Source of the DNA: Desulfotignum sp.
GTDB lineage: Bacteria; Desulfobacterota; Desulfobacteria; Desulfobacterales; Desulfobacteraceae
Length of the DNA: 37,082 bases
Reading direction: 5' to 3'
Assembly (NCBI GenBank): GCA_018399285.1
Contig: JAGYOW010000031.1
Location: 1-37,082, forward strand
Under the pieces are notes generated by a model that saw only the letters and a program-made list of their open reading frames with translations, was not told the origin of the DNA and did no database searches. Below, one piece after another: positions 8,556-17,922 of this stretch (positions are counted from its first letter, which is position 1; every line of letters starts with the position of its first letter). Position numbers and translations under genes: made by a program.

Positions 8556-9557
8556 ATGGATATCGCTTTTTTAATGGATGATTTGCGGCAGATCGATCCG
8601 GTGTGGGAAACGACGGCCCAAATCATGTACGAGTGCAATCAGCGGGGCCATGAAGTGTTTTTTCTTGAACCCCATGATATTTATGTGCGCAAAAATCAGG
8701 TGGTGGCCCGGATGCGTCATATCACCGTTCCCAAAGATCAGCCCATGACCGATTACTGGGCGGATCTGATCCGCTGCCTGAACCGGGAAGAATTGATATT
8801 TGAAACCGTCACCGACCTGGATGTGCTGTTTTTGAGAAAAGATCCCCCGATCAATCATGAGGTCATGGAATTTTTAGGGCCGGTGAGTGATCAGGTTTTT
8901 ATAGTGAACAACACCCTGGGCCAGCTCAACTGCAGCAGCAAAGCCTATATTCTGAATTTTCCGGATATTATTCCGGAAACCCATGTCTCCAGAGACCCCA
9001 GCCGGTTGAAAAAAATTATTGATGACTTTGGCGGGGCCATGGTGATCAAGCCGCTGTATGGTCATGGGGGGCATGGCGTGATCAAGGTCAGCAACCAGGA
9101 TCAGGAAAACCTTAATTCTTTGATCAACTATTATGTCAAAGCAGGAAAACCTTATCCGGAACGCTGGCCCATCATGGTGCAGGAATATTTGAAACAGGTG
9201 AAGGAACAGGGAGATGTCCGCATACTGCTGCTGGACGGGGAGATTCTGGGCGCTATGGGCAGAAAATCGGCATCCGGTGATTTCAGGACCAATGTGCATG
9301 CCGGTGCACTGGCGTTCAAACATGAGATCACCCCGGCCCAGAAAGAGGTCTGCCGGCGGATCAAGCCCAAACTTCAGCAGGATGGCCTGTATTTTGTGGG
9401 TATTGATATCATCGGGGATAAACTGGTTGAAATCAATTGTATCAGCCCGGGGGGCATTCCCCGGATCAACCGGTTCAATAATCAGAAACTTGAAATTGCT
9501 GTGGTGAATTTTATTGAGGAGAAAATCAGTGGGGCAAATCCGAAAAAATACAAATAA
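8556..9557 (+). CDS. gshB: Glutathione synthetase (ATP-grasp)
   Basis: A 333-residue protein, close to the E. coli GshB length (316). It has the GshB-type N-terminal domain ('AFLMDDLRQIDPVWETT', then 'EVFFLEPHDIYV'), the substrate-binding 'FLRKDPPIN', the ATP-grasp glycine loop 'MVIKPLYGHGGHGVIKV', the clamp 'IMVQEYLKQ', 'GDVRILLLDGE', 'DFRTNVHAG' (compare GETRGNxAAGG in classical GshB) and the metal-binding 'LVEINCISPGG'. The reaction would be gamma-glutamylcysteine + glycine + ATP giving glutathione, in the cytoplasm. No gamma-glutamylcysteine ligase is seen in the window. The 3' end overlaps the next gene, whose GTG start lies at 9529, so it is coupled to a peptide ABC transporter. A related tripeptide or dipeptide product cannot be excluded. 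Confidence 0.82.
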   Translation: MDIAFLMDDLRQIDPVWETTAQIMYECNQRGHEVFFLEPHDIYVRKNQVVARMRHITVPKDQPMTDYWADLIRCLNREELIFETVTDLDVLFLRKDPPINHEVMEFLGPVSDQVFIVNNTLGQLNCSSKAYILNFPDIIPETHVSRDPSRLKKIIDDFGGAMVIKPLYGHGGHGVIKVSNQDQENLNSLINYYVKAGKPYPERWPIMVQEYLKQVKEQGDVRILLLDGEILGAMGRKSASGDFRTNVHAGALAFKHEITPAQKEVCRRIKPKLQQDGLYFVGIDIIGDKLVEINCISPGGIPRINRFNNQKLEIAVVNFIEEKISGANPKKYK

Positions 9558-11295
9558 CCCATATACAAACCTGTGGCGCCATAAATCAAACAGTTTTCTG
9601 ATTTTGATGGCACTTGCCTTGCTGGGATTGGCTGTTGCCGGCCTGTTTTCATGCAGTCAGTCAAAAGAGCCGGCTTTTTTGAAAATCGGATTGCCTGAAG
9701 AACCCCGGTCGTTGAACCTGTGGCTGGGCACTGATGCCAACTCCAGAAATATTTTGTCACAGATCTATCAGCCATTGTTCCGCCGGCACCCTAAGACCCT
9801 GGAAATGATCCCCTGGCTGGCAAAAGAAGATCCGGTGTTCAATGAAAAACAGATGTCTTACACGGTCACGCTCCGGGAGGCCAAATGGTCGGACGGGTCT
9901 GCTTTTACCAGCGAAGATGTGCTGTTCACCCGGCAGCTGTTTTCCGATTTCAAGATTCCCAGGTATTACAGTCACTGGCAGATCATTGAGAAAGTGGAAG
10001 CCGTGGACGCCCATACCGTGGTTTTTTATCTCAAAGAGCCTTCCGCGGTGTTCCTTTCCCGGGTCATGACCGCTCCCATGGTTTCGAAAAAAGAATGGGA
10101 GCCAGTGTGTAAACAAGCCCTGGCCACGGAAAAACCGTTGCGGTTTCTGCAGGATTATCCCGTGGAAAATCCTCTGGGAACCGGTCCGTTCATGCTGCAC
10201 GAGTACCAGAAAGGCGCTTACATTCACATGATCAAAAATCCTTATTTTTTCGGACAGGGTCAAGCCGTCGGCAATTTGACCCTGGGCCCGTTTGTGGATC
10301 ATGTTCTTTTCAATATTTACGGCACATCGGACGTGGCGATTCTGGCGTTGAAAAAAAAGGATATCGATTATTACTGGTGGGATATTCAGCCCGGATATAT
10401 CAAGGATCTGGAAAAAAATTCAGATATCGATCTGCACTACAATAAAAAAAGCGCGCTTTATTATCTGGGGTTCAACCTGCGCCGCCCCCCGTTCAACGAC
10501 AAAGTGCTTCGCCAGGCCGTGGCCACCGTGGTGGACAAGGCATTCATTCTGGACCGGATTCTCCAGAATCACGGCAATCCCATGCATTCCATCGTACCGG
10601 CCGGTAATCATTTCTGGCACAATCCGGATGTGAGAAAATACGGGGAGGGCATGGATCAGAAAACCCGTGTCACAACCGCCTGGAAAATGCTTGCAGATGC
10701 CGGATATTCCTGGGAAACGCCCCCGGTGGCATCCGACGGCAGCCTGACCAAGCCTTCGGATATCCGAATGCCTTCCGGGGAAAAAATGGAGAAATTCGTG
10801 ATCCTGACCCCGCCGGCGGATTATGATCCCAAGCGGGCCTTTGCCGGCACCATGATTCAGGAATGGCTCAGACAGCTGGGTATGCCGGCGTTTGCCAGGC
10901 CCATGGCATTCAACTCTTTACTGGAAACAGTCAAAGCCAAACATGATTTTGATGCGTTTGTGCTCGGATATGGAAAACTGGACCTGGATCCGGATTATCT
11001 GAGTTCGTTTTTCTCCACGAAAAACGACAATCCCAGAGACTGGAACATGAGCGGGTATCAAAATCCTGAGTTTGACAAACTGGCGGCAACCCAGAAACTG
11101 ACAGTGGATGTCGAAGCCCGCAGACAGATGATTTTCGACATGCAGGCGATGCTTCTGGAAGATGTGCCGTATTATCCGCTGTACAATCCCCATATCATCG
11201 AGGCCACGGTGAACAAACGGTTTAAAGGCTGGGTGGAACGGGTGGACGGTATCGGCAATATCTGGTCTTTGTGCATGGTCAAACCCGTGGATTAA
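9529..11295 (+). CDS. Peptide ABC transporter substrate-binding lipoprotein (family 5, OppA/DppA-like)
   Basis: 588 residues if started at GTG 9529, which has a strong RBS (GAGGAG at 9516-9521, 7 bases upstream). A TTG 15 bases earlier is less likely because it would overlap that RBS. The N-terminus is basic, then hydrophobic ('LALLGLAVAGLFSC'), ending in a lipobox-like cysteine, so the protein is probably lipid-anchored in the periplasm. The mature part follows solute-binding family 5: 'EPRSLNLW', 'LTLREAKWSDG'-type region (here 'VTLREAKWSDGSAFTSEDV'), 'GTGPFML' and a C-terminal lobe with 'DLDPDYLSSFFST'. It delivers peptides or similar compounds to the permeases encoded next. Its start lies inside gshB, suggesting a physiological link to glutathione or related peptides (inference). 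Confidence 0.9.
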   Translation: MGQIRKNTNNPYTNLWRHKSNSFLILMALALLGLAVAGLFSCSQSKEPAFLKIGLPEEPRSLNLWLGTDANSRNILSQIYQPLFRRHPKTLEMIPWLAKEDPVFNEKQMSYTVTLREAKWSDGSAFTSEDVLFTRQLFSDFKIPRYYSHWQIIEKVEAVDAHTVVFYLKEPSAVFLSRVMTAPMVSKKEWEPVCKQALATEKPLRFLQDYPVENPLGTGPFMLHEYQKGAYIHMIKNPYFFGQGQAVGNLTLGPFVDHVLFNIYGTSDVAILALKKKDIDYYWWDIQPGYIKDLEKNSDIDLHYNKKSALYYLGFNLRRPPFNDKVLRQAVATVVDKAFILDRILQNHGNPMHSIVPAGNHFWHNPDVRKYGEGMDQKTRVTTAWKMLADAGYSWETPPVASDGSLTKPSDIRMPSGEKMEKFVILTPPADYDPKRAFAGTMIQEWLRQLGMPAFARPMAFNSLLETVKAKHDFDAFVLGYGKLDLDPDYLSSFFSTKNDNPRDWNMSGYQNPEFDKLAATQKLTVDVEARRQMIFDMQAMLLEDVPYYPLYNPHIIEATVNKRFKGWVERVDGIGNIWSLCMVKPVD

Positions 11296-11320
11296 GCAAT
11301 AAGGTAACGGTTGCGTTAAC

Positions 11321-12295
11321 ATGGCAAAGCCCGGTTACATTCTGTTGAAGCTGGTGGAAGTCGGCATTATTTTCTTTGTGATTCTCACGGCATTGTTTTT
11401 TTTGTTCCGGCTGTCTCCGGGAGACCCCATTTCCAAAATGGTGGACCCCATGCTCACGCCGGAAGATATGGCCCACCTGATCCAGCAGATGGGGCTGGAT
11501 CGGCCCATGTGGGAGCAGTATCTGATTTATGTGAAAAATTTTTTCACCGGTCATTTCGGGGTTTCTTTTCATTACGGGGAACCCGTGGCAACCATTATTG
11601 CGGACAAGCTCAAATGGACCCTGCTTTTGTTCACCACATCCACTCTTCTGGCGGCCTTTGCAGGGGTCTACCTGGGAAAAATCGCCGCCTGGCACAAGGG
11701 ATCCCGGCTGGACAATGTCATGTCCGTATCCGCGCTGGTGTGTTATACCCTGTTCATTCCCTGGTTCGCGCTGCTGCTGCTCTGGATTCTGGGCTTTAAA
11801 TGGGGGCTGTTTCCTCTGGGCGGGGTATTGACCCCGGCTTTGTGGATATCCAACGCTTCTGTGTTCGCCCGGATTCTGGATGTGCTGCATCACCTGATGC
11901 TCCCGCTTTTGACCCTGTTTATCATCAATCTGGGGTCCTACCTGCTGCTGATGCGCTCATCCATGCTGTCGGTGCTCAGGGAGGATTATATTCTGACGGC
12001 CCGGGCAAAAGGATTGAGTGAAAAAAAGATCCGGAACAAACATGCGGCACGAAATGCGGCCCTGCCCGTGATCACTTCCGTGGGATTGTCCCTGGCGTTT
12101 TCCATCAACGGCGGGGCATTGACCGAACAGATTTTTACCTGGCCCGGTATCGGCCGGGAACTGATATTTGCGGTGAGCAACAATGATTACCCCCTGGCCC
12201 AGGCCTGTTTTCTGCTCATCGCTTTGGTGGTGCTGTGTGCCAACCTGATTGTGGACCTGCTGTATGCATGGCTGGATCCCCGGATTACGTATTAG
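11321..12295 (+). CDS. Peptide ABC transporter permease (DppB-like)
   Basis: A 324-residue inner-membrane permease with about six transmembrane segments. The N-terminus has the DppB-type first helix 'FFVILTALFFLFRLSPGDP' and the 'MGLDRPMWEQYL' periplasmic loop. The cytoplasmic EAA loop, which docks the ATPases, reads 'ARAKGLSEKKIRNKHAARNA', followed by 'LTEQIFTWPGIGRE', a strong signature of this family. It starts 25 bases after the binding-protein gene with no good RBS, consistent with translation in an operon. It pairs with the DppC-like permease encoded next. Confidence 0.92.
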   Translation: MAKPGYILLKLVEVGIIFFVILTALFFLFRLSPGDPISKMVDPMLTPEDMAHLIQQMGLDRPMWEQYLIYVKNFFTGHFGVSFHYGEPVATIIADKLKWTLLLFTTSTLLAAFAGVYLGKIAAWHKGSRLDNVMSVSALVCYTLFIPWFALLLLWILGFKWGLFPLGGVLTPALWISNASVFARILDVLHHLMLPLLTLFIINLGSYLLLMRSSMLSVLREDYILTARAKGLSEKKIRNKHAARNAALPVITSVGLSLAFSINGGALTEQIFTWPGIGRELIFAVSNNDYPLAQACFLLIALVVLCANLIVDLLYAWLDPRITY

Positions 12296-12304
12296 TCAAA
12301 GGAT

Positions 12305-13207
12305 ATGTCTGTGCAAAACAAATATTTTTGGTGGCGGTTTTATAAGGGCTGGCGGATTTTTATTGAAAACCCTTTGGGAAAAACCGGTGTGATCATCTTA
12401 AGCGTGTTCATGATCATGGCCATGGCCTCTTTTTTTGTGCCGCTGATCGATCCCATGTATGATCCCATGACCGGAATCGATCCGGACATCAAACTGTCCA
12501 CAGGACCCGGCCTGACCCACTGGCTGGGCACGGACAACGTGGGAAGAGATATTCTGGCGCAGCTGCTGGAAGGGGCCAAGGTAGCGTTTATCGTGGGCCT
12601 GTCCTCCGCGTTTTTCAGCATTGTCATCGGCACCCTCATCGGCATGATCGCCGGTTATACCGGGGGAATCATCGATGCGGCTCTCATGCGCTTCGCCGAT
12701 ATTATCATGGTGCTGCCCTCTCTGGTGATTCTGCTGATTCTGGCATCCTTGTTCGGTCAGTTCAATATCTGGATCATTGTGTTTATCATTGCCATCTTGC
12801 GGTGGCCGGCTGTGTCCCGGGTCATCCGGTCCCAGACCCTGTCGTTGAAACACCGGCCGTTCATCGAGGCTTCCCGGGTGGCCGGGGCCTCCCATGTCCG
12901 AATTGTGCTGCGGCATATCATGCCCAATGTCCTGCCCCTGGCTTTTTTGTACATGACATTTCGGGTCACCTCCGCCATTCTGGTGGAAGCATCCCTGTCT
13001 TTTCTGGGATTCGGGGATCCCAGCCAGGTGAGCTGGGGCATGATGCTCCAGTGGGTGTGGAAATCCGGCCATATGTTCCAGGCCCCTTACTGGCTGATCC
13101 CGCCGGGACTGTGCATTTCGCTTTTGACCCTGGCGTTTTACATGTTAGGAAGGGCCATGGACGAGGTGCTGGATCCCCGCCTGCGAAAGGAGGGGCAGAC
13201 CGGATAA
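12305..13207 (+). CDS. Peptide ABC transporter permease (DppC-like)
   Basis: A 300-residue inner-membrane permease. It shows the N-terminal helix of DppC proteins, then 'HWLGTDNVGRDILAQLLEGA' (the classic DppC 'GTDxxGRDxxSRL' motif), and the EAA loop 'ASRVAGASHVRIVLRHIMPN', followed by 'VEASLSFLGFGDP'. About six transmembrane segments are visible. The gene lies 9 bases after the DppB-like gene and 1 base before the first ATPase gene, so the four genes are one transcription unit. Together with the DppB-like protein it forms the membrane channel. Substrate specificity within the peptide family cannot be determined from this subunit. Confidence 0.93.
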   Translation: MSVQNKYFWWRFYKGWRIFIENPLGKTGVIILSVFMIMAMASFFVPLIDPMYDPMTGIDPDIKLSTGPGLTHWLGTDNVGRDILAQLLEGAKVAFIVGLSSAFFSIVIGTLIGMIAGYTGGIIDAALMRFADIIMVLPSLVILLILASLFGQFNIWIIVFIIAILRWPAVSRVIRSQTLSLKHRPFIEASRVAGASHVRIVLRHIMPNVLPLAFLYMTFRVTSAILVEASLSFLGFGDPSQVSWGMMLQWVWKSGHMFQAPYWLIPPGLCISLLTLAFYMLGRAMDEVLDPRLRKEGQTG

Positions 13208-13208
13208 C

Positions 13209-14189
13209 ATGTCATTGCTATCGGTAGACCATCTGAGTATCGGATATCAGACCAAAAAAGGCATGCTCAAAGCCGTGGACAATATCCGATTTGACCTGGA
13301 AAAAGGACAATCCTTAGGGTTTGTGGGAGAATCCGGATGCGGCAAAACCACCATCGGCATGGCCCTGATGGGATTGCTGCCGGAAAACGCCGTGATTCTG
13401 GGCGGGCACATCCGGTTTCAGGGAGAGGATCTGGCTTCGTTGACGGAAACCCAATGGCAGACGGTCCGGGGTGCAAAAATCGCCATGATATTCCAGGCGG
13501 CCATGAATGCCCTGAATCCGGTGATGCCGGTCAATGAACAGATCAAAGAGGCGATTATCACCCATCAGCCGGACATATCAAAAACCGATCTGGCAGACCG
13601 GATGAAAGAATTGTTCGATCTGGTGGATATCCCGGCCCGGCGCATGAAAGATTATCCCCATGAGTATTCCGGCGGCATGAAACAGCGGGCCATCATCGCC
13701 ATGGCCCTGGCCTGTGACCCGGCCCTGATCATTGCGGATGAACCCACCACAGCCCTGGATGTCATTGTCCAGGACCAGATACTCAGAGAAATCAAAAAAG
13801 TGCAGGAAGCCACCCGCACCGGTCTTGTTTTTATTTCCCATGACATTGCCGTGGTCGCTTCGGTGTGTGAGCGGATCTGCGTGATGTATGCCGGCCAGAT
13901 CGTTGAAACCGGCACCCGGAAAGAGGTGTTCAAATCCCCCCGCCATCCCTATACCCGGACGTTGTTGAATTCGTATCTGTCTTTGGACAATCTCAACGAT
14001 ATCCGGGTGCCGGATATGAAAGAATCCCCGGACCAGATGATCGATACGGATGAATGCCGGTTTGCCGGCTCCTGCGCTTATGCCAAGGGATGTGCCGGCA
14101 GGTCCCCTGACTGGATCGATATTTCTCCCACCCACAAGGCATTTTGCTGTAACCCGGATATGATCAGGAGAGGGCATGGAAAAAGCTGA
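13209..14189 (+). CDS. Peptide ABC transporter ATPase (DppD-like)
   Basis: A 326-residue cytoplasmic ATPase with Walker A 'GESGCGKTT', signature 'YSGGMKQR', Walker B 'LIIADEPTTALD' and switch His in 'FISHDIAVV'. The C-terminal extension is the oligopeptide/dipeptide-specific one, with clustered cysteines ('CRFAGSCAYAKGC' and 'FCC'); many family members carry an iron-sulfur cluster there. The last 14 bases overlap the next ATPase gene, so the two are co-translated and probably form the heterodimeric motor of the transporter. Confidence 0.93.
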   Translation: MSLLSVDHLSIGYQTKKGMLKAVDNIRFDLEKGQSLGFVGESGCGKTTIGMALMGLLPENAVILGGHIRFQGEDLASLTETQWQTVRGAKIAMIFQAAMNALNPVMPVNEQIKEAIITHQPDISKTDLADRMKELFDLVDIPARRMKDYPHEYSGGMKQRAIIAMALACDPALIIADEPTTALDVIVQDQILREIKKVQEATRTGLVFISHDIAVVASVCERICVMYAGQIVETGTRKEVFKSPRHPYTRTLLNSYLSLDNLNDIRVPDMKESPDQMIDTDECRFAGSCAYAKGCAGRSPDWIDISPTHKAFCCNPDMIRRGHGKS

Positions 14190-15000
14190 TTCAAAAAGCA
14201 GGATCCTGGTCGAAATGAAACAGGTGACCAAGGCATATGCGTCCCGCAAAAAACTTTTTACCGGGTCTTCTCCACAGGTCCTGGCGCTGAACAGTATCGA
14301 CCTGAGCATTGCCAAAGGAGAAGTCTTCGGGCTGGTGGGCCAGAGCGGCAGTGGCAAGACCACGACCGGCCGGCTTCTGGTCAGGCTGGAATCCCCGACC
14401 GCAGGAGAGATATTTTTCAATAAAACGCCCATCAGTCAGCTGAAAGGTTCCGGGTTGAAGACCTACCGGTCCCGGGTTCAGATGATTTTTCAAGACCCCT
14501 ACCAAAGCCTGAATCCGCATCTATCCATTGCTGAAACCGTGCTGGAACCATTGATTGTTCAAAAGATCGGCACCCCTGATACCCGGACGGAAAAAGTGGT
14601 CCACACCCTGGATACGGTGGGACTTTCTCCGGGAGAAGCGTTCTTCAACCGATATCCCCACCAGTTGTCCGGGGGCCAGCGCCAGCGGGTGGCCATTGCC
14701 CGGGCCATTGTGCTGGAACCGCAGTTCATTGTGGCGGATGAACCCACCTCCATGCTGGATGCCACCATTGCCATTCAACTGTTTCAACTCCTGGAACAGA
14801 TCAAGGAAACCTTTGGCATGACGGTTTTGTTCATCACCCACAATCTGGCTGCAGCCCGATACATGTGTGACCGGATCGCCGTGATTCATGACGGGCATAT
14901 CGTGGAAGTGAACACAGCGGACAACATCATCCGGCATCCGGAACATCCATATACCAAACAACTCATCAAGGTTCAGCCCGGATTCAAGTACACCCGGTGA
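14176..15000 (+). CDS. Peptide ABC transporter ATPase (DppF-like)
   Basis: A 274-residue cytoplasmic ATPase with Walker A 'GQSGSGKTT', Q-loop 'MIFQDPYQSLNPHL' (the DppF/OppF hallmark), signature 'LSGGQRQR', Walker B 'FIVADEPTSMLD' and 'FITHNLAAARYMCDR'. It is somewhat shorter than DppF (about 330 residues), lacking most of the C-terminal extension. The start is inside the DppD-like gene. The stop at 15000 meets the converging minus-strand unknown gene (its stop is at 14984), so the two ends overlap by 17 bases; no clear terminator separates them. Confidence 0.92.
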   Translation: MEKADSKSRILVEMKQVTKAYASRKKLFTGSSPQVLALNSIDLSIAKGEVFGLVGQSGSGKTTTGRLLVRLESPTAGEIFFNKTPISQLKGSGLKTYRSRVQMIFQDPYQSLNPHLSIAETVLEPLIVQKIGTPDTRTEKVVHTLDTVGLSPGEAFFNRYPHQLSGGQRQRVAIARAIVLEPQFIVADEPTSMLDATIAIQLFQLLEQIKETFGMTVLFITHNLAAARYMCDRIAVIHDGHIVEVNTADNIIRHPEHPYTKQLIKVQPGFKYTR

Positions 15001-16518
15001 TCCCACCGACGTTGGAAGGGGCCCGGGTAAACCGGTCCAGTATGGGATCATACACGGCTGGATGTGTTTGAGTAAACCGACGGATGCCGCAGGTGTGGCG
15101 GTCAAAAACAAGCCCGGTGACATAATACCGGAACATATCAAAAAACGGGTATCCGGCGGTTGAAAACATCTGTTTTGGATCTGTAATGCCGGCCATTGGG
15201 CCATACATGGATTCCAGATGCCGGGCTTCGGCACGGATCAACCGGGCGATGATCTGTTTCTGGACATCATGGCCGGCCAGATACCCCAAAACGGCATCCA
15301 GAAAAAATGCCGCTGCATGCATCCGGGACTGGATCACCACGGGTTTTTTGCAAAAATCCAGGTGAGCGGCAATTTTTCGCCGGTATTGTCGCTTCTGATC
15401 CGCATTGAGGGTGTGGTAACGGCCTGACAGGAAAAGCTGGTGTTTCAAACCCGCGCAGCACCGATGGGGTCATCTGTTTGCGGCGCTTCCGGGCCGGTTC
15501 ATCAAAATGGTGAAATATTCTTTTCAAATTGCGCATCCCGGGCGGGGACAGATCCATGGACCCGGTGTCCAGCAGTGGGTTTCCACCTGAACATCCAGCA
15601 GGCCCGGCAGATGAAACGATCTGTGTTGTTCTCCGGTCACTTCCAGGTTTGAAATAATCCACCAGCAATGCCTGACGTCCGATTTTCTTCGAAACACGGT
15701 TGTTTTCCGGGTAACCTGCAGTTTTTTATGCCCCATGGGATACAGGGCGCTGGTAAAGGTCGGAATACGATGTACACCCCTTCCGGGGTGATTTCCGTCC
15801 CATAGGCATCGGTGATGGAGGATTTGATTTGAGTGAAGTCTTCATCCAGGCCGGCGGGAATGAGCAGGTCATTGAGCCAGGCTGTTTTTGCAGTTCAATG
15901 CCGGTGGTGGCCTCCAGCGCGGCAATCCGTCCCGGTTTCTCGTCCGTGACACTGATGGACAACGGTATCTGGTGGTGAATCAGGCGGCGCAGCGTGTTTT
16001 TTATTCCGGGGCACCTTGGTGTGAGAAGGCTGAACCGGGTGCGATGGGCAAAGGGGATCAACAACAGATCAGCCAGTGTATAAGCCCCGTGTTCCCAGTC
16101 CAGGGCCGGATGCGCCGTACAGGGCCGGGTCGGCGTTGTTAAGCGCCGTGAGCCGGGTCAGAATGGATTTCAGCGGCCTGAATGAAAATGAGACCGGACA
16201 CCGGGATGGCCCATTCGTTGCAGCGTCGGCATGTGTCAGAGCACCCGGAAGTCGCTGACGGTGATGGCATTTTCAAACACCCGGTCCAGCTGCCAGTCAT
16301 CTGTTGACCCGGCTTGCCAGTGTTTAAAATCGATATGCGCCACATGGGCCTGCCGGTTTCTGACCCGATGGGACAGCAGGGCTTTCAGTTCATGAAACGG
16401 GGTTGAAAGATCGATTTGGAGTGAAAACGACAACATCATGAAACCGGAGAAAGGCCGTCTGGATCTGGCGCAGAATTTTTTCACTGTTTTCGTTGAACCT
16501 TAGATTACCTTTAGGCAT
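14984..16518 (-). pseudogene. Frameshifted gene of unknown function downstream of dsrP
   Basis: A single minus-strand gene of roughly 500 codons broken into at least five frames. It begins at ATG 16518 ('MPKGNLRFNENSEKILRQ'), inside the end of the 50-residue ORF. It continues with segments such as 'HELKALLSHRVRNRQAHVAH' (16320-16430), 'AWLNDLLIPAGLDEDF' (15840-15890), 'NLKRIFHHFDEPARKRRKQ' (near 15500) and a clean 150-residue C-terminus ending at 14984 ('LDFCKKPVVIQSRMHAAAFF'). Amino-acid sense is maintained across every break, arguing that these are base-call errors, not random sequence. I do not recognise a family, and no signal peptide or membrane segment is seen. Position behind the dsr operon suggests a link to it but does not prove one. 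Confidence 0.5.
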
Positions 16519-16652
16519 GATCCACAATCCCCAGATAGATGTGCGGTAATTCGTTCCGGGTCTTTGCGGTAAATGGCTGCCAGAAACCGGTTTTTCAGAT
16601 CTTCCAGGACCGTTTCATCATCCCTTGGCCCGCTGTTTTTGCACCTGTCCAT
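16500..16652 (-). CDS. Small 50-residue hypothetical protein downstream of the dsr operon
   Basis: An ORF too short for usual cut-offs but well supported: ATG at 16652 with AAGGA seven bases upstream, starting 'MDRCKNSGPRDDETVLEDLK' and ending 'GDCGSCLKVI'. It has three cysteines, including a CxxC, and no hydrophobic segment. Its 3' end overlaps the start of the next minus-strand gene (ATG 16518), implying coupling. It sits directly after the dsr terminator, so it is expressed by readthrough or from an unseen promoter. The frame could itself be shortened by an indel, since the area is error-rich. Function unknown. Confidence 0.5.
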   Translation of the reverse strand: MDRCKNSGPRDDETVLEDLKNRFLAAIYRKDPERITAHLSGDCGSCLKVI

Positions 16653-16670
16653 AAGGATTTCCTTGTGCCG

Positions 16671-16715
16671 CTGAAAAGAGAGACAGGGGAGGCCGGTTTG
16701 GCACTCCTCTGTCTC
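16671..16715 (-). terminator. Intrinsic terminator after dsrP
   Basis: Arms GAGACAG/CTGTCTC (16680-16686 and 16709-16715) continue inward as GGAG/CTCC and GCC/GGC around a GGTTT-type loop. On the minus strand the hairpin is followed by TCTTTTC. It lies 42 bases past the dsrP stop and directly before the RBS of the 50-residue ORF. Confidence 0.7.
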
Positions 16716-16756
16716 ATGTGTGTGTCGTTCAATGATAAGTTAAACGTGTCAGGGCA

Positions 16757-17911
16757 TCAGCCGTTCACTTCTTCCCTTGACCGTGGTGGCCAGTTTGTAC
16801 AGGATGGTCAGCACCAGAAATCCCGTGGCATAGACCCCAAGGTGATAATGATTTCCTGGCCCGTGGGTGCGTATTCGGTCACATGATGCAGAGGCGAGGA
16901 ACAAACCGCCGGAGATCATGCCCAAACCCTTGTCGATCCAGGCCCCGATGAAAATCATGGCACAGGCCACCGGCAGCAGCACATAATTGGATCTGAGTTT
17001 GGGAATCACTACATGACGGCGCCGGCACCCATCAGAATGAATCCGCTCCACATCCAGGGCACCATCCGTCATGTACCCGTGGTATCCGAACAGCAGGTAC
17101 TGGAGATGGCTATGTCCGGGAATGCCTGAATAGCATGTACCTCACAAACACTCTGCACAAAAAAGAAGAACAGGCTGGCGATGATAGCGTAGCACACAAT
17201 CTTGGACAGGGTCTGCATCGCTTCCCAGCCCGATCAAATTTGGTGAATTTCCGGATGATGTAGCACAGGATAATTAAAAAGGCCGGCTGCGGCAAAGGCG
17301 GATGCCAGAAACCGTGGGGCCAGAATGGCGGTGAGCCAGAATCCCCTTCCCGGCAGGCCGCAGTACAGATAGGCGGTCACCGTGTGAATCCCGATGGCAA
17401 AGGGAATGGACAGATAGATCAGCGGTTTGGTCCATGCCGGCGGTTCCACCTGGTTGCGTTCCGCTTCCAGCACTTTCCAGCCGATGACAATGTTTAAAAA
17501 CAGGTATCCGTTCAAAACAAGCATGTCATAAAACAACATGGATTTCGGCGACGGATACAGCAGCACATTGAGCATGCGCACGGGCTGGCCTAAATCCACG
17601 ATGATGAACAACAGGCACATGACCAGACTGGCAACTGCCAGAAATTCCCCTAAGATGGTAATCCGGTGGAATTTTTCATAATCATGCAGGTAATAGGGAA
17701 TCACCACCATGACGCCCCCGGCAGCCACCCCCACCAGAAAGGTGAAGTTGGCGATGTAAAATCCCCAGGACACATCCCGGCTCATGCCCGTGATCATCAG
17801 GCCGTTGAAGAACTGATCCAGATAGGCCAGTTTTCCAATCCCGATCACGATCAGCAGAAAGATGATCCACATCCAGTAGTTTCGATTTCCTTTAACAGCT
17901 ATTTCAAGCAT
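16757..17911 (-). pseudogene. dsrP: DsrP, membrane subunit of the DsrMKJOP complex, frameshifted
   Basis: DsrP is the NrfD/HybB-like integral membrane subunit that handles menaquinol for the Dsr complex. The span (385 codons) matches the family's usual length. The first 215 residues are clean, with helices such as '[20 protein letters not shown]' and '[20 protein letters not shown]'. Near 17270 the frame shifts to give '[17 protein letters not shown]', and it shifts again near 17220, 17130, 17000 and 16870 before 'LGVYATGFLVLTILYKLAT'. A final shift restores the expected 'EVNG' end with the stop at 16757-16759. An intact DsrP is expected in a sulfate reducer, so sequence error is the likely cause. 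It starts 11 bases after dsrO, behind GAGAGG. Confidence 0.85.
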
Positions 17912-17922
17912 ATGGACCTCTC

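Noticed and set aside
12398..13072. A 224-codon minus-strand frame opposite the DppC-like permease
   Set aside because: It lies wholly within a strongly supported permease gene, and its His/Gln/Asp-rich composition is typical of antisense frames.
13578..14432. A 284-codon minus-strand frame opposite the two ABC ATPase genes
   Set aside because: It is the antisense of Walker-motif coding sequence and has no independent support.
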